DNA of 64,000 nt from Methylobacterium sp. SyP6R (GCF_019216885.1 NZ_JAAQRC020000001.1:4064001-4128000); one strand, 5' to 3'; shown: positions 35,911-44,619, counted from the first letter of the stretch. Made by a program: numbers and translations. Notes: generated by a model not told the origin, from the letters alone.

Positions 35911-35977
35911 GAAGCCCGCGCCTTTTCTTTTCCCCGGACAGCCCTGCGCAGAGGGGGGAAGGGTCAGGGCGTCGCTC

Positions 35978-36385
35978 TCACAGCACCTCCGCCCCCGCCC
36001 GGCTCGCTACCCGGATCTGCCACAGGCAGAGCAGCGGCGTGACCACCAGTTCCATGCCCAGCGCCGCCAGCATGGTGAGCGAGGGCACCCCGGTGAGCCA
36101 CAGGCCGAGGAGCCGGCTCAACCCGCCCAGGACCACGACCATCGTCAGGAAGCGGAACAGAGACGTCTTGGTCTCGATACCCGGAATCGTCGACCAGAAC
36201 AAAAGGCCGATCCCGAGCAGAAGACCCGACAGGTAGCGGAAGTGGCTGTCTGTCGAGACGTCGAAGGCGCCCCCGCCGAGGCCGGCCTGGCCGAACAGCA
36301 CGCCGTAGAGCCCGCCCAGAACCGGCACGAGCCCCGCCACCGCCACCACCCGCTGCAACGCCCGCCGCTCCGTCTCGTAGGTCAT
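35978..36385 (-). CDS. DUF4345-like membrane protein
   Basis: 135 residues with four hydrophobic segments: VVAVAGLVPVLGGLYGVLFG, YLSGLLLGIGLLFWSTI, FLTMVVVLGGLSRLLGLWL and AALGMELVVTPLLCLWQ. The SHFRYLSGLLLGIGLLFW segment is characteristic of DUF4345. I chose the ATG at 36385 (MTYETERRALQR); the frame extends to 36442. It lies about 65 bp after the MaoC gene in the same direction. Function unknown. Confidence 0.78.
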   Translation of the reverse strand: MTYETERRALQRVVAVAGLVPVLGGLYGVLFGQAGLGGGAFDVSTDSHFRYLSGLLLGIGLLFWSTIPGIETKTSLFRFLTMVVVLGGLSRLLGLWLTGVPSLTMLAALGMELVVTPLLCLWQIRVASRAGAEVL

Positions 36386-36451
36386 CCTTACGGCCTCGCT
36401 GCTTGTCCCCGACAATCCGTCAGGAGGCGCAAGGTTCACCATCGGCCCCGG

Positions 36452-36910
36452 TCACCAGTGGTGCAGCACCACCGCGTCGGCGAGGCAGGCCGGCTTCTCG
36501 GCGCCCTCGATCTCGACCGTCACCCCGTAGGTGGTGCGCAGGCCCCGGGGCGGCACGTCGAGGGCCGCGGCCACCCGTACCCGGCCGCGCAGGCGCGCAT
36601 TCACCACCACGGGGGCGGGGAAGCGCACCCGGTCGAGGCCGTAATTCAGGCTCAGCCGCAGGCCCTCCAGCCGGCGGACCCCGGCGATGAAGCGCGGCAC
36701 GAGCGACAGGGTCAGGTAGCCATGCGCCACCGTGGCGCCGTAGGGCGATTCGCGCGCCGCCCGCTCGGGATCGACGTGGATCCACTGGTGATCGTCCGTG
36801 GCCTCGGCGAAGCGGTCGATCATCGCCTGGTCGACGGTGACCCACTCGCCGACGCCGATCTCCTGCCCGATCGCCGCCTTCAGGGCCTCCGGCCCGTCGA
36901 AAATCTCCAT
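36452..36910 (-). CDS. MaoC-family (R)-specific enoyl-CoA hydratase-like protein
   Basis: 152 residues with a hot-dog fold. The hydratase motif is visible: IDRFAEATDDHQWIHVDPE with the catalytic Asp and His, then GATVAHGYLTLSLVP. This matches NodN/MaoC hydratases that act on (R)-hydroxyacyl-CoA or enoyl-CoA. I chose the ATG at 36910 (MEIFDGPEALKAA), preceded by GGGGGAGA on the minus strand. The real substrate cannot be told. Confidence 0.87.
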   Translation of the reverse strand: MEIFDGPEALKAAIGQEIGVGEWVTVDQAMIDRFAEATDDHQWIHVDPERAARESPYGATVAHGYLTLSLVPRFIAGVRRLEGLRLSLNYGLDRVRFPAPVVVNARLRGRVRVAAALDVPPRGLRTTYGVTVEIEGAEKPACLADAVVLHHW

Positions 36911-37069
36911 GCGGTCTCCCCCGTTCCCCGCCATCATCTTGCCCGCGCACCTTACGACCGGTTCGCCGGCACGGCCACGGTCGATCGGGGATCAGTACTC
37001 CTGAGGAGTGTTCTGCTCAGCCCGGGAGAGCTTCCGTTCGAGGGCGTATCGCCGGTGGGCCGGACGAGC
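36911..37069. other. Gap before the inositol-phosphate synthase remnant
   Basis: No gene seen. A small hairpin GTACTCCTGAGGAGTGT lies near 36994, and the stretch 37020-37069 could be the leader of the broken gene that follows. Confidence 0.4.
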
Positions 37070-37315
37070 GTGCGGGTCGCGATCGCGGGCGTCGGCCATT
37101 GCGCCTCCTCCGTCCGTGCAGGGCCTGATCCATGACCGGGAGGCCGGCCCCGGCACGCCAGTGCCAGGCCTGATGAGCCCGGATCTCGGGGGGCTACCGG
37201 GTGCGGGACGTGACGGCGGCGGCGGCCTTCGACCTGGCGCAGGCCAAGGTCGGCCGCGACGCGGTCCCGCCCGCCCTCAACCAGACGATCCTCGTCGTGC
37301 CGTCCCGCGCGCCAG
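37070..37315 (+). pseudogene. Frameshifted, truncated inositol-3-phosphate synthase remnant
   Basis: Three frames together spell the N-terminal region of a bacterial myo-inositol-phosphate synthase. Frame 1 from 37070 gives VRVAIAGVGHCASS (Rossmann glycine motif), a second frame gives SVQGLIHDREA and TPVPGLMSPDLGG, and a third from 37195 gives YRVRDVTAAAAFDLAQAKVG then RDAVPPALNQTI. Two frameshifts separate them, and the remaining roughly 270 residues of the enzyme are absent. The gap from 37316 to 37557 has no recognisable coding sequence. Confidence 0.7.
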
Positions 37316-37557
37316 ATTCTGCCTGCCCTTGAGGCAGGCGGTCGGTCGGAAGTTCCGGCAGGCCTTCATGCGCAGCTGGCACGAGATCTGCAAATCCACC
37401 AGCAGGCTGGCCTCACGGCCCGCGGGGCAAAGACGCCCGAGCCTTGGACACGGAAGTCCGACAGACGGGAGAGCGTGACCGGGATGCCCCGGGCCGCGAT
37501 CCTCACCCTGAAGCGCGTCGAAGACCCCCCGCGGGGGCTGTGCGTGAGGCTCCGAAT

Positions 37558-38823
37558 ATGGCCAGTTTCAAGACCGTCATGAAGTCGGGTCATCCCCCGA
37601 CCCTGTTCGCCGCGTTCCTGTATTTCGATTTCTGCTTCGCGATCTGGGTGCTCAACGGCGCCATGGGGCCGTTCATCACCGAGCATTACAAGCTCTCGCC
37701 GGCCGAGACCGGCTTCATGATCTCGCTGCCGATCCTCGCCGGCGCGATCATGCGCTTTCCCCTCGGCGTGCTCGCCCAGTATATCGGGCGCAAGAACGCC
37801 GCCATCACCGAGATGTCGCTGATCGTCCTGGCGATGGCCTACGGCTTCTTCCTGGTGCACAACTTCACCGACGTGCTCGCCATGGGCGTGCTGCTCGGCA
37901 TCGCCGGCGCCTCGTTCGGCGTGGCGCTCTCCCTCGGCTCGGGCTGGTTCCCGGCGGAGCACAAGGGCCTGGCGATGGGCATCGCCGGCGCCGGCAATTC
38001 GGGCACCGTGCTGGCGGTGCTGTTCGCGCCGCCGCTCGCCCAGGCCTATGGCTGGCAGGCGGTCTACGGCTTTGCCGGATTGTTCATGCTGATCCCGCTC
38101 GCGGTGATGATCGTCTTCGCCGAGGAGCCGCCGGACCGCGAGCACCAGAGCTTCAAGCAGCACGTCTCGTGCCTGTTCGAGAAGGACGGCTGGGCCTTCA
38201 ACCTGGTCTACGTCATCACCTTCGGCGGCTTCATCGGCCTGTCGAACTTCCTGCCGACCTTCTTCTACGAGCAGTTCGCCGTCACCAAGATCGAGGCCGG
38301 GCGGCTGACCATGCTGGCCGCCCTGATGGGATCGGGCATCCGCGTCCTCGGCGGCTACTTCGCCGACCGGATCGGCGGCATCCTGGTGCTGACCGTGGTT
38401 CTGCTCGCCGCCGTCGGCTCGTTCCTGATGCTCACCGCCGCGCCGACCTTGTTCGTCACCACGCTGCTGTTCATGTTCTGCTTCGCGGCGCTCGGCGCCG
38501 GCAACGGCGCCCTGTTCCAGCTCGTCCCCTTGCGCTGGCCGACCAACACCGCGGTGGCGGGCTCGATGATCGGCGAGGTCGGGGCGCTCGGCGGCGCCAT
38601 CCTGCCCAACGCCATGGGCCTGTCGAAGCAGTATACCGGCGGCTTCGCGGCGGGCTTCCTGTTCTACGCCGCCTTCACGGCGGTCGTGCTCGGTTGCCTC
38701 GCCCTGTGGTCGCGCAAGTGGGTCGGCGTCTGGGTGGGTCCGCGCGGCAAGGTGCTGGCCCAGGCCGGAGCCGAGGCGCCGGCCCAGCAGGAGACCCCCA
38801 TCGGCGGCGTGCAGCGCGCCTGA
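37558..38823 (+). CDS. NarK/NNP-family MFS transporter (nitrate/nitrite-like)
   Basis: 421 residues with about twelve helices. The first half has LYFDFCFAIWVLNGAMGPFI and RFPLGVLAQYIGRKNAA; the nitrate-signature-like motif is GIAGAGNSGTVLAVLFAP in the first half and ALGAGNGALFQLVP in the second. This is the typical pattern of nitrate/nitrite porters. The ATG at 37558 gives the expected N-terminus; the frame runs upstream through non-conserved sequence. No nitrate reductase gene is in the window, so the actual substrate is uncertain. Confidence 0.85.
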   Translation: MASFKTVMKSGHPPTLFAAFLYFDFCFAIWVLNGAMGPFITEHYKLSPAETGFMISLPILAGAIMRFPLGVLAQYIGRKNAAITEMSLIVLAMAYGFFLVHNFTDVLAMGVLLGIAGASFGVALSLGSGWFPAEHKGLAMGIAGAGNSGTVLAVLFAPPLAQAYGWQAVYGFAGLFMLIPLAVMIVFAEEPPDREHQSFKQHVSCLFEKDGWAFNLVYVITFGGFIGLSNFLPTFFYEQFAVTKIEAGRLTMLAALMGSGIRVLGGYFADRIGGILVLTVVLLAAVGSFLMLTAAPTLFVTTLLFMFCFAALGAGNGALFQLVPLRWPTNTAVAGSMIGEVGALGGAILPNAMGLSKQYTGGFAAGFLFYAAFTAVVLGCLALWSRKWVGVWVGPRGKVLAQAGAEAPAQQETPIGGVQRA

Positions 38824-38827
38824 GCCG

Positions 38828-38930
38828 GAGCATTTTCCGACGAAGTGGATGCCGGTTCGCCGTAGAAAATGCGGCAAAATCAAAGGCCCAGAGAGCTTCG
38901 CGTTTGCAGCGCGATCGTGAAGTGCTCTAG
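38828..38930. repeat. Rhizobiales-type GAGCATTTTC dispersed repeat
   Basis: It begins GAGCATTTTCCGACGAAGTG, followed by GATGCCGGTTCGCC and GAAAATGCGGCAAAAT, a sequence well known as an intergenic repeat across Rhizobiales. It ends GAAGTGCTCTAG, where the last bases overlap the stop codon of the leftward comF gene. Non-coding. Confidence 0.8.
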
Positions 38931-39757
38931 ATCACGTCGCGCCCGTCGCTCACCACGCGGGCGAAGACCAGCACGTCGACCGCCGCCGCCCCGCCGCGCA
39001 GGAGCGCCCGGGCGGCGGCGTTCGCCGTCGCGCCCGTGGTCAGCACGTCGTCGACGAGGAGGACCCGCTTGCCCAGGAGAAGCGGCCGCGCCGCCTCCGG
39101 CACCCGGAAGGCGCCCTGCAGGTTCTCCGCCCGGGCGGCGCGGCTCAGGCCGACCTGCTGGCGGGTGCGCCGCACCCGGGCGAGCAGCTTGGGTGCGACG
39201 GGAACGTCGCTGCCGCGCGTGGCCGTCCGGGCGAGCAGGGCGGCCTGGTTGAAGCGCCGCCACCACAGCCGCCAGCGCCAGAGCGGCATCGGCACCGCCA
39301 CGTCGGCCTCCGCCAGCAACTCGGCCCCCGCCCGCGCCATCATCGCCCCGAGGGCGCCCGCGAGATCGAGGCGGTCCTCGTATTTCAGGCGCTGCACCAG
39401 CCGCCGCGCGGTCGCATCGTAGCGCGCCACCGCCCGGGCGCGCTGATAGACCGGCGGGTCGGAGAGGGCGGCCGGCGAGAGCAGGCCGGGTGAACCGAGA
39501 TCGACCGCGAACGGCGTGCCGAGCCGTTCGCAATAGGGCCGCTCGATGAAGCGCATCTCGTTCCAGCAGGCCGCGCAGAGGGCGTGCGGCACCGCCGTGG
39601 CGGCCCCGCAGGCGATGCAACTCGGCGGATAGACCAGCCCGACGACGCCGCGGAGCGCGAGGCCGGGCAGCCCGGCCAAGCGGTGCAGCCCGGTCACGGC
39701 CGCCGCTCTCCCCGCCCTCGGCCTCCGGCTCCGTGTGGCAGGCATGCCGTGCGGCAT
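38927..39757 (-). CDS. comF: ComF-family phosphoribosyltransferase-like protein
   Basis: 276 residues. The N-terminal zinc-finger-like part is YPPSCIACG followed by CAACWNEMRFIERPYCERLG. The C-terminal phosphoribosyltransferase domain has PMPLWRWRLWWRRFNQAALLA, the RTRQQVGLSRAARAENLQGA loop and the PRPP motif VLLVDDVLTTGATAN. ComF proteins are tied to DNA uptake in naturally competent bacteria, but the family is widespread and the role here is unknown. The start could lie about 20 codons further in. Its stop codon falls in a dispersed repeat. Confidence 0.9.
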   Translation of the reverse strand: MPHGMPATRSRRPRAGRAAAVTGLHRLAGLPGLALRGVVGLVYPPSCIACGAATAVPHALCAACWNEMRFIERPYCERLGTPFAVDLGSPGLLSPAALSDPPVYQRARAVARYDATARRLVQRLKYEDRLDLAGALGAMMARAGAELLAEADVAVPMPLWRWRLWWRRFNQAALLARTATRGSDVPVAPKLLARVRRTRQQVGLSRAARAENLQGAFRVPEAARPLLLGKRVLLVDDVLTTGATANAAARALLRGGAAAVDVLVFARVVSDGRDVI

Positions 39758-39917
39758 GGCATGAATCCGGTGCTCATCGGACGGACCTACTGTGTTCGCG
39801 TGGGGACAGGTCGCGATAAACGCTTAGCCGTGACCATTTCTCGTGCGAAGGGCATTGCAACGCGGCAGTGGCCGGCGCAAGAATAAGCACAACAAGAGCA
39901 ACGAGGAGGAAATGATC

Positions 39918-40124
39918 ATGACGCTGGCCCCGATTCAGCCTCTGACCATGGCCCGGTCGCATGCCATGGTCGATGGCGCGAAGCAGGATGCGCTCGCTGC
40001 GCCCAACCCGGTCGAGGGAGCCGAGGCCGCCGATCGCCCTGCCGTCGTGGCGCTCGAGGATCAGCGCGAGCGCGCCCAGCAGGAATTCAAGCGGATCTGG
40101 AATCTCTGCACGTTGATGCAATAG
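39918..40124 (+). CDS. Small conserved-looking hypothetical protein
   Basis: 68 residues from the ATG at 39918, which sits 7 bp after a strong GAGGAGGA site; an ATG at 39912 is too close to it. Sequence begins MTLAPIQPLTMARSHAMVDG and ends with a charged helix RERAQQEFKRIWNLCTLMQ. No signal or membrane segment, and no family recognised. The good ribosome-binding site and lack of a competing frame support a real small gene. Confidence 0.6.
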   Translation: MTLAPIQPLTMARSHAMVDGAKQDALAAPNPVEGAEAADRPAVVALEDQRERAQQEFKRIWNLCTLMQ

Positions 40125-40163
40125 AGCCGGGTCGGGCACGCGGCCTCGCCGGGCCATGCCGGT

Positions 40164-40928
40164 TCAGCGCGGCCGTCCCGGCCGCGCGCCCAGGGCGGCG
40201 AGCGCGTCGTGATGCAGCAGCAGCACGTCGGTCGCCGCCGCCAGCTTGCGGGCCGCCGGCGTGAAGCCGGCATTCGAGACCACGGCGGCGCGGTCGGCGC
40301 CCCAGTAGCTGCGGGCCGCCACCACCTCCTGCACCGCGCCGTTGCCGACCGGCTTCGCGTAGCGCTTGCACTGCACCACCAGCCGCACCCCGTCCCGCTC
40401 CGCCACCACGTCGGCACCCTGGTCGCCGGCGGCCTTCGTCGTGCGCGCCTCCCAGCCGGCCTGTTCGAGCAGGGCGGCGCAGTAGCGCTCGTAGGCGATC
40501 CCGTCCTCCGGCAGATCCTCGGCCTCGTCCGGCGCCGCGACGCTCAACGAGGCCGCCTCGACGATGTCCAGGATTTCGTCCCAGCGCGGCTCGATCAGGT
40601 CGCCGTAGCCCTCGGCCTCCAGCCGCGGCAGCAATGTGCGCTCCGCGAAGTAGCGGCGCTCACGCAGCCAGCCGTCCAGGATCTCGTTGCCGTAGGGGTC
40701 GACGTAGCTTTCCTGCCGCCGGCGCAGGGCCAGGGTCTCGCGGTGCCGCCGGGCGATCGCCCGGACCCGGCGCCGGAAGCGGCCGCCGCGCCCGAGCCGA
40801 TGCACGACCAGCGCCAGCGCCACCAGGCCGGCGACGGCGAGAGCCTTCGGGCCGAACCACAGGCTCGCCGCACCCCCGGCCACGATGGGCCAGAACAGGC
40901 GGTCGGCGAGGCTGGAGGTGCGGCGCAT
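40164..40928 (-). CDS. Membrane-anchored Mrr-like restriction endonuclease
   Basis: 254 residues from the ATG at 40928. An N-terminal hydrophobic hairpin (about residues 11-42, LFWPIVAGGAASLWFGPKAL then VAGLVALALVVHRLG) should anchor it. The C-terminal Mrr-type PD-(D/E)XK domain has YERYCAALLEQAGWEARTTK, then GDQGADVVAERDG and VVQCKRYAKPVG carrying the Asp and Gln-x-Lys active-site residues. Mrr enzymes cut modified foreign DNA, but membrane-anchored versions are little studied. No methyltransferase is next to it. Confidence 0.82.
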   Translation of the reverse strand: MRRTSSLADRLFWPIVAGGAASLWFGPKALAVAGLVALALVVHRLGRGGRFRRRVRAIARRHRETLALRRRQESYVDPYGNEILDGWLRERRYFAERTLLPRLEAEGYGDLIEPRWDEILDIVEAASLSVAAPDEAEDLPEDGIAYERYCAALLEQAGWEARTTKAAGDQGADVVAERDGVRLVVQCKRYAKPVGNGAVQEVVAARSYWGADRAAVVSNAGFTPAARKLAAATDVLLLHHDALAALGARPGRPR

Positions 40929-41211
40929 CGGCGGGTCTCTCGTGAACGAATCCGGCGCCGCGCGGCGGGGCCGGATCGGTCCGGATTGTCGGCGGGACGG
41001 CGTTGTCCCCAGCCTAAGACGCCACCTTTCCCCGGCTTCATCCACAGCAGAACGCGTCGCGCTCCGCGGCGGCGGCAGGCGGCTCGGGAGATGCGGCCTC
41101 ACGCGAGCGTGTCAGGCCAAGGCCTTCGCGGCGCTTGCATTCGGGCCGGCGGGCATCCGATCCTGGCCCTTCGCCGGAGCCTCGCACGGGCCGGCGCAGG
41201 GGAGTCCCCGG

Positions 41212-42009
41212 ATGAGATCACGCGTCGTCGCGCTTCTCGCCTGCCTGCTCGTGGCCGGCGCGGCCGGGCCCCCGGTCCGGGCGGGGGGCGACCCGGTCGA
41301 GGTCGATGTCGCCCTGGTGCTCGCCGTCGACGTCTCCCTGTCGATGACCGGCGACGAGCAGGCGGTGCAGCGGGAGGGCTACGTCGAGGCGTTCCGCAAT
41401 CCGGCGGTCCACCAGGCGATCCGCCAGGGCATGGTCGGGCGCATCGCCGTCACCTATGTCGAGTGGGCCGGTGTCGGCAACCAGCGGGTCGTGGTGCCCT
41501 GGACGCTGATCGCCGGGCCCGAGGAGGCGGCCGGCTTCGCCGACCGGCTGGGCCAGAGCCCGCCCCGGCGCTCGACCTGGACCTCGATCGCCAGCGCCAT
41601 CGACTTCTCCGCCGGCCTCCTGGCCGGCAGCGGCTTCGAGGCGACGCGGCGGGTGATCGACGTCTCGGGCGACGGCCCGAACAACCAGGGCCGCTCCGTC
41701 ACCAAGGCGCGGGACGACGCCGTCGGGCAGGGCATCGTCATCAACGGCTTGCCGCTGATGATCCGCGAGCCCAGCGGTCCCTGGGACATCAAGGACCTCG
41801 ACCTCTATTATCGCGACTGCGTCATCGGCGGCAGCGGCAGCTTCATGGTGCCTGTCCGCGAGCGCGACCAGTTCGCGGCGGCGATCCGCACCAAGATCAT
41901 CCGCGAGGTGGCGGGCCGGGAGACGGCCGGGCCGCTCGTGCGGCCGGCCCAGGGCGAGCCCAGGGCCAACTGCCTCATCGGCGAACGTCCCAATCCCGAC
42001 TGGGATTAG
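41212..42009 (+). CDS. DUF1194 secreted von Willebrand-like protein
   Basis: 265 residues with a signal peptide (VVALLACLLVAGAAGPPVRA). The mature part is a von Willebrand-type domain with the metal-ion site DVSLSM in ALVLAVDVSLSMTGDEQ, the YVEWAGVGNQRVVVPW strand, and RVIDVSGDGPNNQGRS. This matches DUF1194 of Rhizobiales. The ATG at 41212 is directly before the signal peptide; the frame upstream is not conserved. Function unknown. It is divergent from the Mrr-like gene across 283 bp. Confidence 0.87.
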   Translation: MRSRVVALLACLLVAGAAGPPVRAGGDPVEVDVALVLAVDVSLSMTGDEQAVQREGYVEAFRNPAVHQAIRQGMVGRIAVTYVEWAGVGNQRVVVPWTLIAGPEEAAGFADRLGQSPPRRSTWTSIASAIDFSAGLLAGSGFEATRRVIDVSGDGPNNQGRSVTKARDDAVGQGIVINGLPLMIREPSGPWDIKDLDLYYRDCVIGGSGSFMVPVRERDQFAAAIRTKIIREVAGRETAGPLVRPAQGEPRANCLIGERPNPDWD

Positions 42010-42069
42010 GGCGCCCGGGATTTGCAACCTGAGCGTGTTTAGATCGGGCGGGTACGGCCGCCGGGCCGG

Positions 42070-42531
42070 TCAGTCCTCGACGTCCAGGTCGTGCCCGTTA
42101 CCCGTGCCGCCGCGCAGGGACTTGCGCCGCTGCTGCCCAAGGCCCATGGTCTTCGCCAGTTCCGAACGAGCCGCCGCATAGTTCGGTGCCACCATCGGAT
42201 AGTCGGGCGAAAGATTCCAGCGTGCCCGGTAATCCTCGGGCGACAGGCCGTATCGCGTGCGCAGGTGGCGTTTCAGCGACTTGAACTTCTTGCCGTCTTC
42301 CAAACAGACGAGATAATCCGGCATGATCGACTTCTTGATCGGAACCGCCGGGGTCAGGGGCTCGGCCTGTTCGGCCGCGACGCCGCGACCGAGGCCGCCC
42401 AGGGCGGAATGAACCGAAACGATCAGGCTCGGCAGATCGGCGGCCGGGACCGAATTGTTGCTCACGAAAGCCGCCACGATATCCGCCGCGAGCCCGATAT
42501 GGTTCGTCGACGCCTCACTCTCACTCATCAC
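42070..42531 (-). CDS. mucR: MucR/Ros-family zinc-finger regulator
   Basis: 153 residues. The Ros/MucR zinc finger spans CLEDGKKFKSLKRHLRTRYG followed by LSPEDYRARWNL, with the Cys, Asp and two His that bind zinc. N-terminal LAADIVAAFVSNNSV and LIVSVHSALGGLG match the oligomerisation region. In Rhizobiales these proteins silence or tune surface, motility and virulence genes. The start is MMSE at 42531 or the next Met. The upstream gap of about 720 bp contains an FNR-type box. Confidence 0.92.
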   Translation of the reverse strand: MMSESEASTNHIGLAADIVAAFVSNNSVPAADLPSLIVSVHSALGGLGRGVAAEQAEPLTPAVPIKKSIMPDYLVCLEDGKKFKSLKRHLRTRYGLSPEDYRARWNLSPDYPMVAPNYAAARSELAKTMGLGQQRRKSLRGGTGNGHDLDVED

Positions 42532-42943
42532 GTCGGCCCTCTTCTCAGGGTAGATCCTGCAAGACGCTTAGACATTCCGCCCTCAGTCCCCCGATGCCGC
42601 GGGGCAGGTCTGTCTTTGCTTACCCGTGCAACTATGATGGCATGACGGCAATCGCAAGAGGAAAAAGAAGCGGCTCTCGCCTTCGGTCAAGCGTTCGCCG
42701 AAATTCTTGTTGAAGCCGGTTGCAGGGTAAGGTTGTGCTGCGTTCACCGTTGGCGTCCTGCCATCCAACTCGGCGGAGGGTGGGACACCGGCTCTATCCT
42801 CTTCGGCTTATGTCCGAGGAGCCGGGACAGCACCTTTCGGATGAAAGGAAGAACACATATTGGTCGTTGATGGTGCCCGGCAGAAGGGGGCGCCGCGACC
42901 GCAGCAACCGTGGGATGCCGGCAGGTTCAATAAGTGTTAACCG
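42532..42943. other. Long leader region upstream of mucR
   Basis: About 410 bp without a convincing gene. Short frames occur but have no ribosome-binding site or family match. A small hairpin CCTTTCATCCGAAAGG appears near 42830-42856 on the minus strand. It may hold the mucR promoter and a long 5' leader. Confidence 0.4.
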
Positions 42944-42957
42944 TTGATCGACATCAA
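42944..42957. promoter_or_regulatory. Perfect FNR/FixK-type box TTGAT-N4-ATCAA
   Basis: TTGATCGACATCAA matches the oxygen-responsive FNR/Anr/FixK consensus at all ten fixed positions. GTTAAC lies 4 bp to its left. It sits about 410 bp from the mucR start and is not close to any other gene start: the cyclase gene to the right points away with its 3' end. The controlled transcript is unknown. Confidence 0.55.
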
Positions 42958-43255
42958 CGCAATTCCATCACGCGCGAACAGATCAGCCGTGAATCGGGCG
43001 CCGCGCCCGGGTCGAACACGCGGTCGCGATCCGCCGGCCCGGTCTTCGATAAACAAATGTTGGAATCGATGTCCGAGGGCAACCGGACGTGGACGCCTTC
43101 CGGACAGACGATCGCCCATGGCTGCGACAGGGCCGGCCGACTTATGCTGGACGGGAGCGGACCGGATCGCGACCGTGGCGAAACCCGGCATGGTGCCGCC
43201 ATATCGGAGGCGCGTACGGTCTTTGCGTCTCGCCGTCCGGCCGTGCCTCCCGCGT
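42958..43255. other. Gap between FNR-type box and cyclase 3' end
   Basis: About 300 bp without a recognised gene. Frames are open on both strands but the products have no family resemblance. Confidence 0.4.
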
Positions 43256-44446
43256 TCAGGCGGCCGCGCGGACAGGGCGCGGGGCGGGCTCCAGGGCGGC
43301 GACCGCCAGGACCTGGTCGCGCCCGCGCACGGCGTGCTCGCCGAGCGGCCGGGCCCGCACCCCGTCGGGCAGGCGGGGCAGCTTGCCCAGGAGGTCGCCG
43401 GAGATCAGCACCGGCGCGTCGAGGGTCCGGCACAGGGCCTCGAGCCGGGCCGTGACGTTCACCGCATCGCCGAAATACGCGATCTTGTGCCGGTCGACCC
43501 CGACCTCGGCGGTGACGACCGGCCCGCCATGCAGGGCGGCCCGGATGCGCGGCACGGCACCGAACCGCTCCTCCCAGGCCGCCGCGTCCCGGGTCAGGCT
43601 CTCCTGGATCGCCAGCACGCAGGCGACGCAGCGCGCATCCTGCAGGCCGCGGGCCATCGGCCAGGTGATCATCGCCATGTCGCCGATGAAGTCGTCGGTC
43701 GAGCCCTGGCAGCGCCGCACCGGCTCGGCCAAAGTCGCGAAGACCGCGCCGAGGAAGGCCTGGGTCTTGAGGGCGCCGTGGGTCTCCGCGTAGGCCGTCG
43801 AGCCGACGACGTCGACGAACAGGAAGATCCGCTCCTCTTCCACCGGCCGGTGATAGCGCCCGACCAGCAGGTTGACGAAGACCTCGGCGCCGATGAGGTC
43901 GCGCATCCGCACCACGAAGACGAGGAGCGCCGAGACGGCGAGCGCGTAGACCAGGACCCGGAGCGAGGGCACCACCGCCACCGCGAAGGGCTCGGGCGTC
44001 AGCCCGGTGACCCAGACGATCACGCCGCCCGTGGCATGACCCAGCGTGATCATGCCGACATAGGCGAGCTCGGCGATCGGCACGTAGAGGAAGGTCGGAA
44101 GGCGGCGAAGCCGCGCCTGCAGCCGCGGCAGCAGGGTGCCGCGCTCCATCAGCAGCGCGCAGGCGCCGATGAAGAAGCCGTGGATCGCCGCCACCAACGG
44201 GATGCCGTTCTGGAACAATGCGTCGTAGAGCAGGCCGGCCCCGGCGCTGAGCAGCAGGATGCCGATCCAGAACCAGGCATGCTGCGGGATCGGCAGCCCG
44301 GCCACGCGCCAGGCCTGCGCCAGGCGTGCCGGAAGGCCGGCTTGCTCCGCCTCTCCCGATGAGCTGCGGTCGACGGGGCCGGCTGCGGGCACGGTGGTGG
44401 TCTCCTGGCGCGGGGCCCAGCGGTCCGGCCCGCGGCTCTGCGGCAA
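43256..44446 (-). CDS. Membrane adenylate/guanylate cyclase (class III)
   Basis: 396 residues. Residues 50-190 hold about five helices (FWIGILLLSAGAGLLYDALF, IHGFFIGACALLM, LAYVGMITLGHATGGVIVWV, LVYALAVSALLVFVV). The class III catalytic domain follows with the metal-binding IFLFVDVVGSTAYAE, DDFIGDMAMITWP and the DAVNVTARLEAL helix containing the transition-state Arg region. Such proteins make cAMP in response to an unknown membrane or cytoplasmic signal. It stands alone on the minus strand. Confidence 0.88.
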   Translation of the reverse strand: MPQSRGPDRWAPRQETTTVPAAGPVDRSSSGEAEQAGLPARLAQAWRVAGLPIPQHAWFWIGILLLSAGAGLLYDALFQNGIPLVAAIHGFFIGACALLMERGTLLPRLQARLRRLPTFLYVPIAELAYVGMITLGHATGGVIVWVTGLTPEPFAVAVVPSLRVLVYALAVSALLVFVVRMRDLIGAEVFVNLLVGRYHRPVEEERIFLFVDVVGSTAYAETHGALKTQAFLGAVFATLAEPVRRCQGSTDDFIGDMAMITWPMARGLQDARCVACVLAIQESLTRDAAAWEERFGAVPRIRAALHGGPVVTAEVGVDRHKIAYFGDAVNVTARLEALCRTLDAPVLISGDLLGKLPRLPDGVRARPLGEHAVRGRDQVLAVAALEPAPRPVRAAA

Positions 44447-44619
44447 TTCAACCGCGATTCACGCCGTTTTGAGGGCATCCGCAAGGCGCAAAACGCCCAA
44501 GGCCGGCACATCGCCCGGATCGCCGCCCGACGCTTCGTGAGACTGTGTGAAAACTAAGGAACCGTCGGCTTGACTATGGCGTTTGCAGCACGATTCGACG
44601 CTCAAGCCTGGAGATCGGC

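Noticed and set aside
42944..44362. Rightward frame starting at the FNR-type box
   Set aside because: It runs antisense to the cyclase gene and its product has no family features; the overlap with the box is chance.
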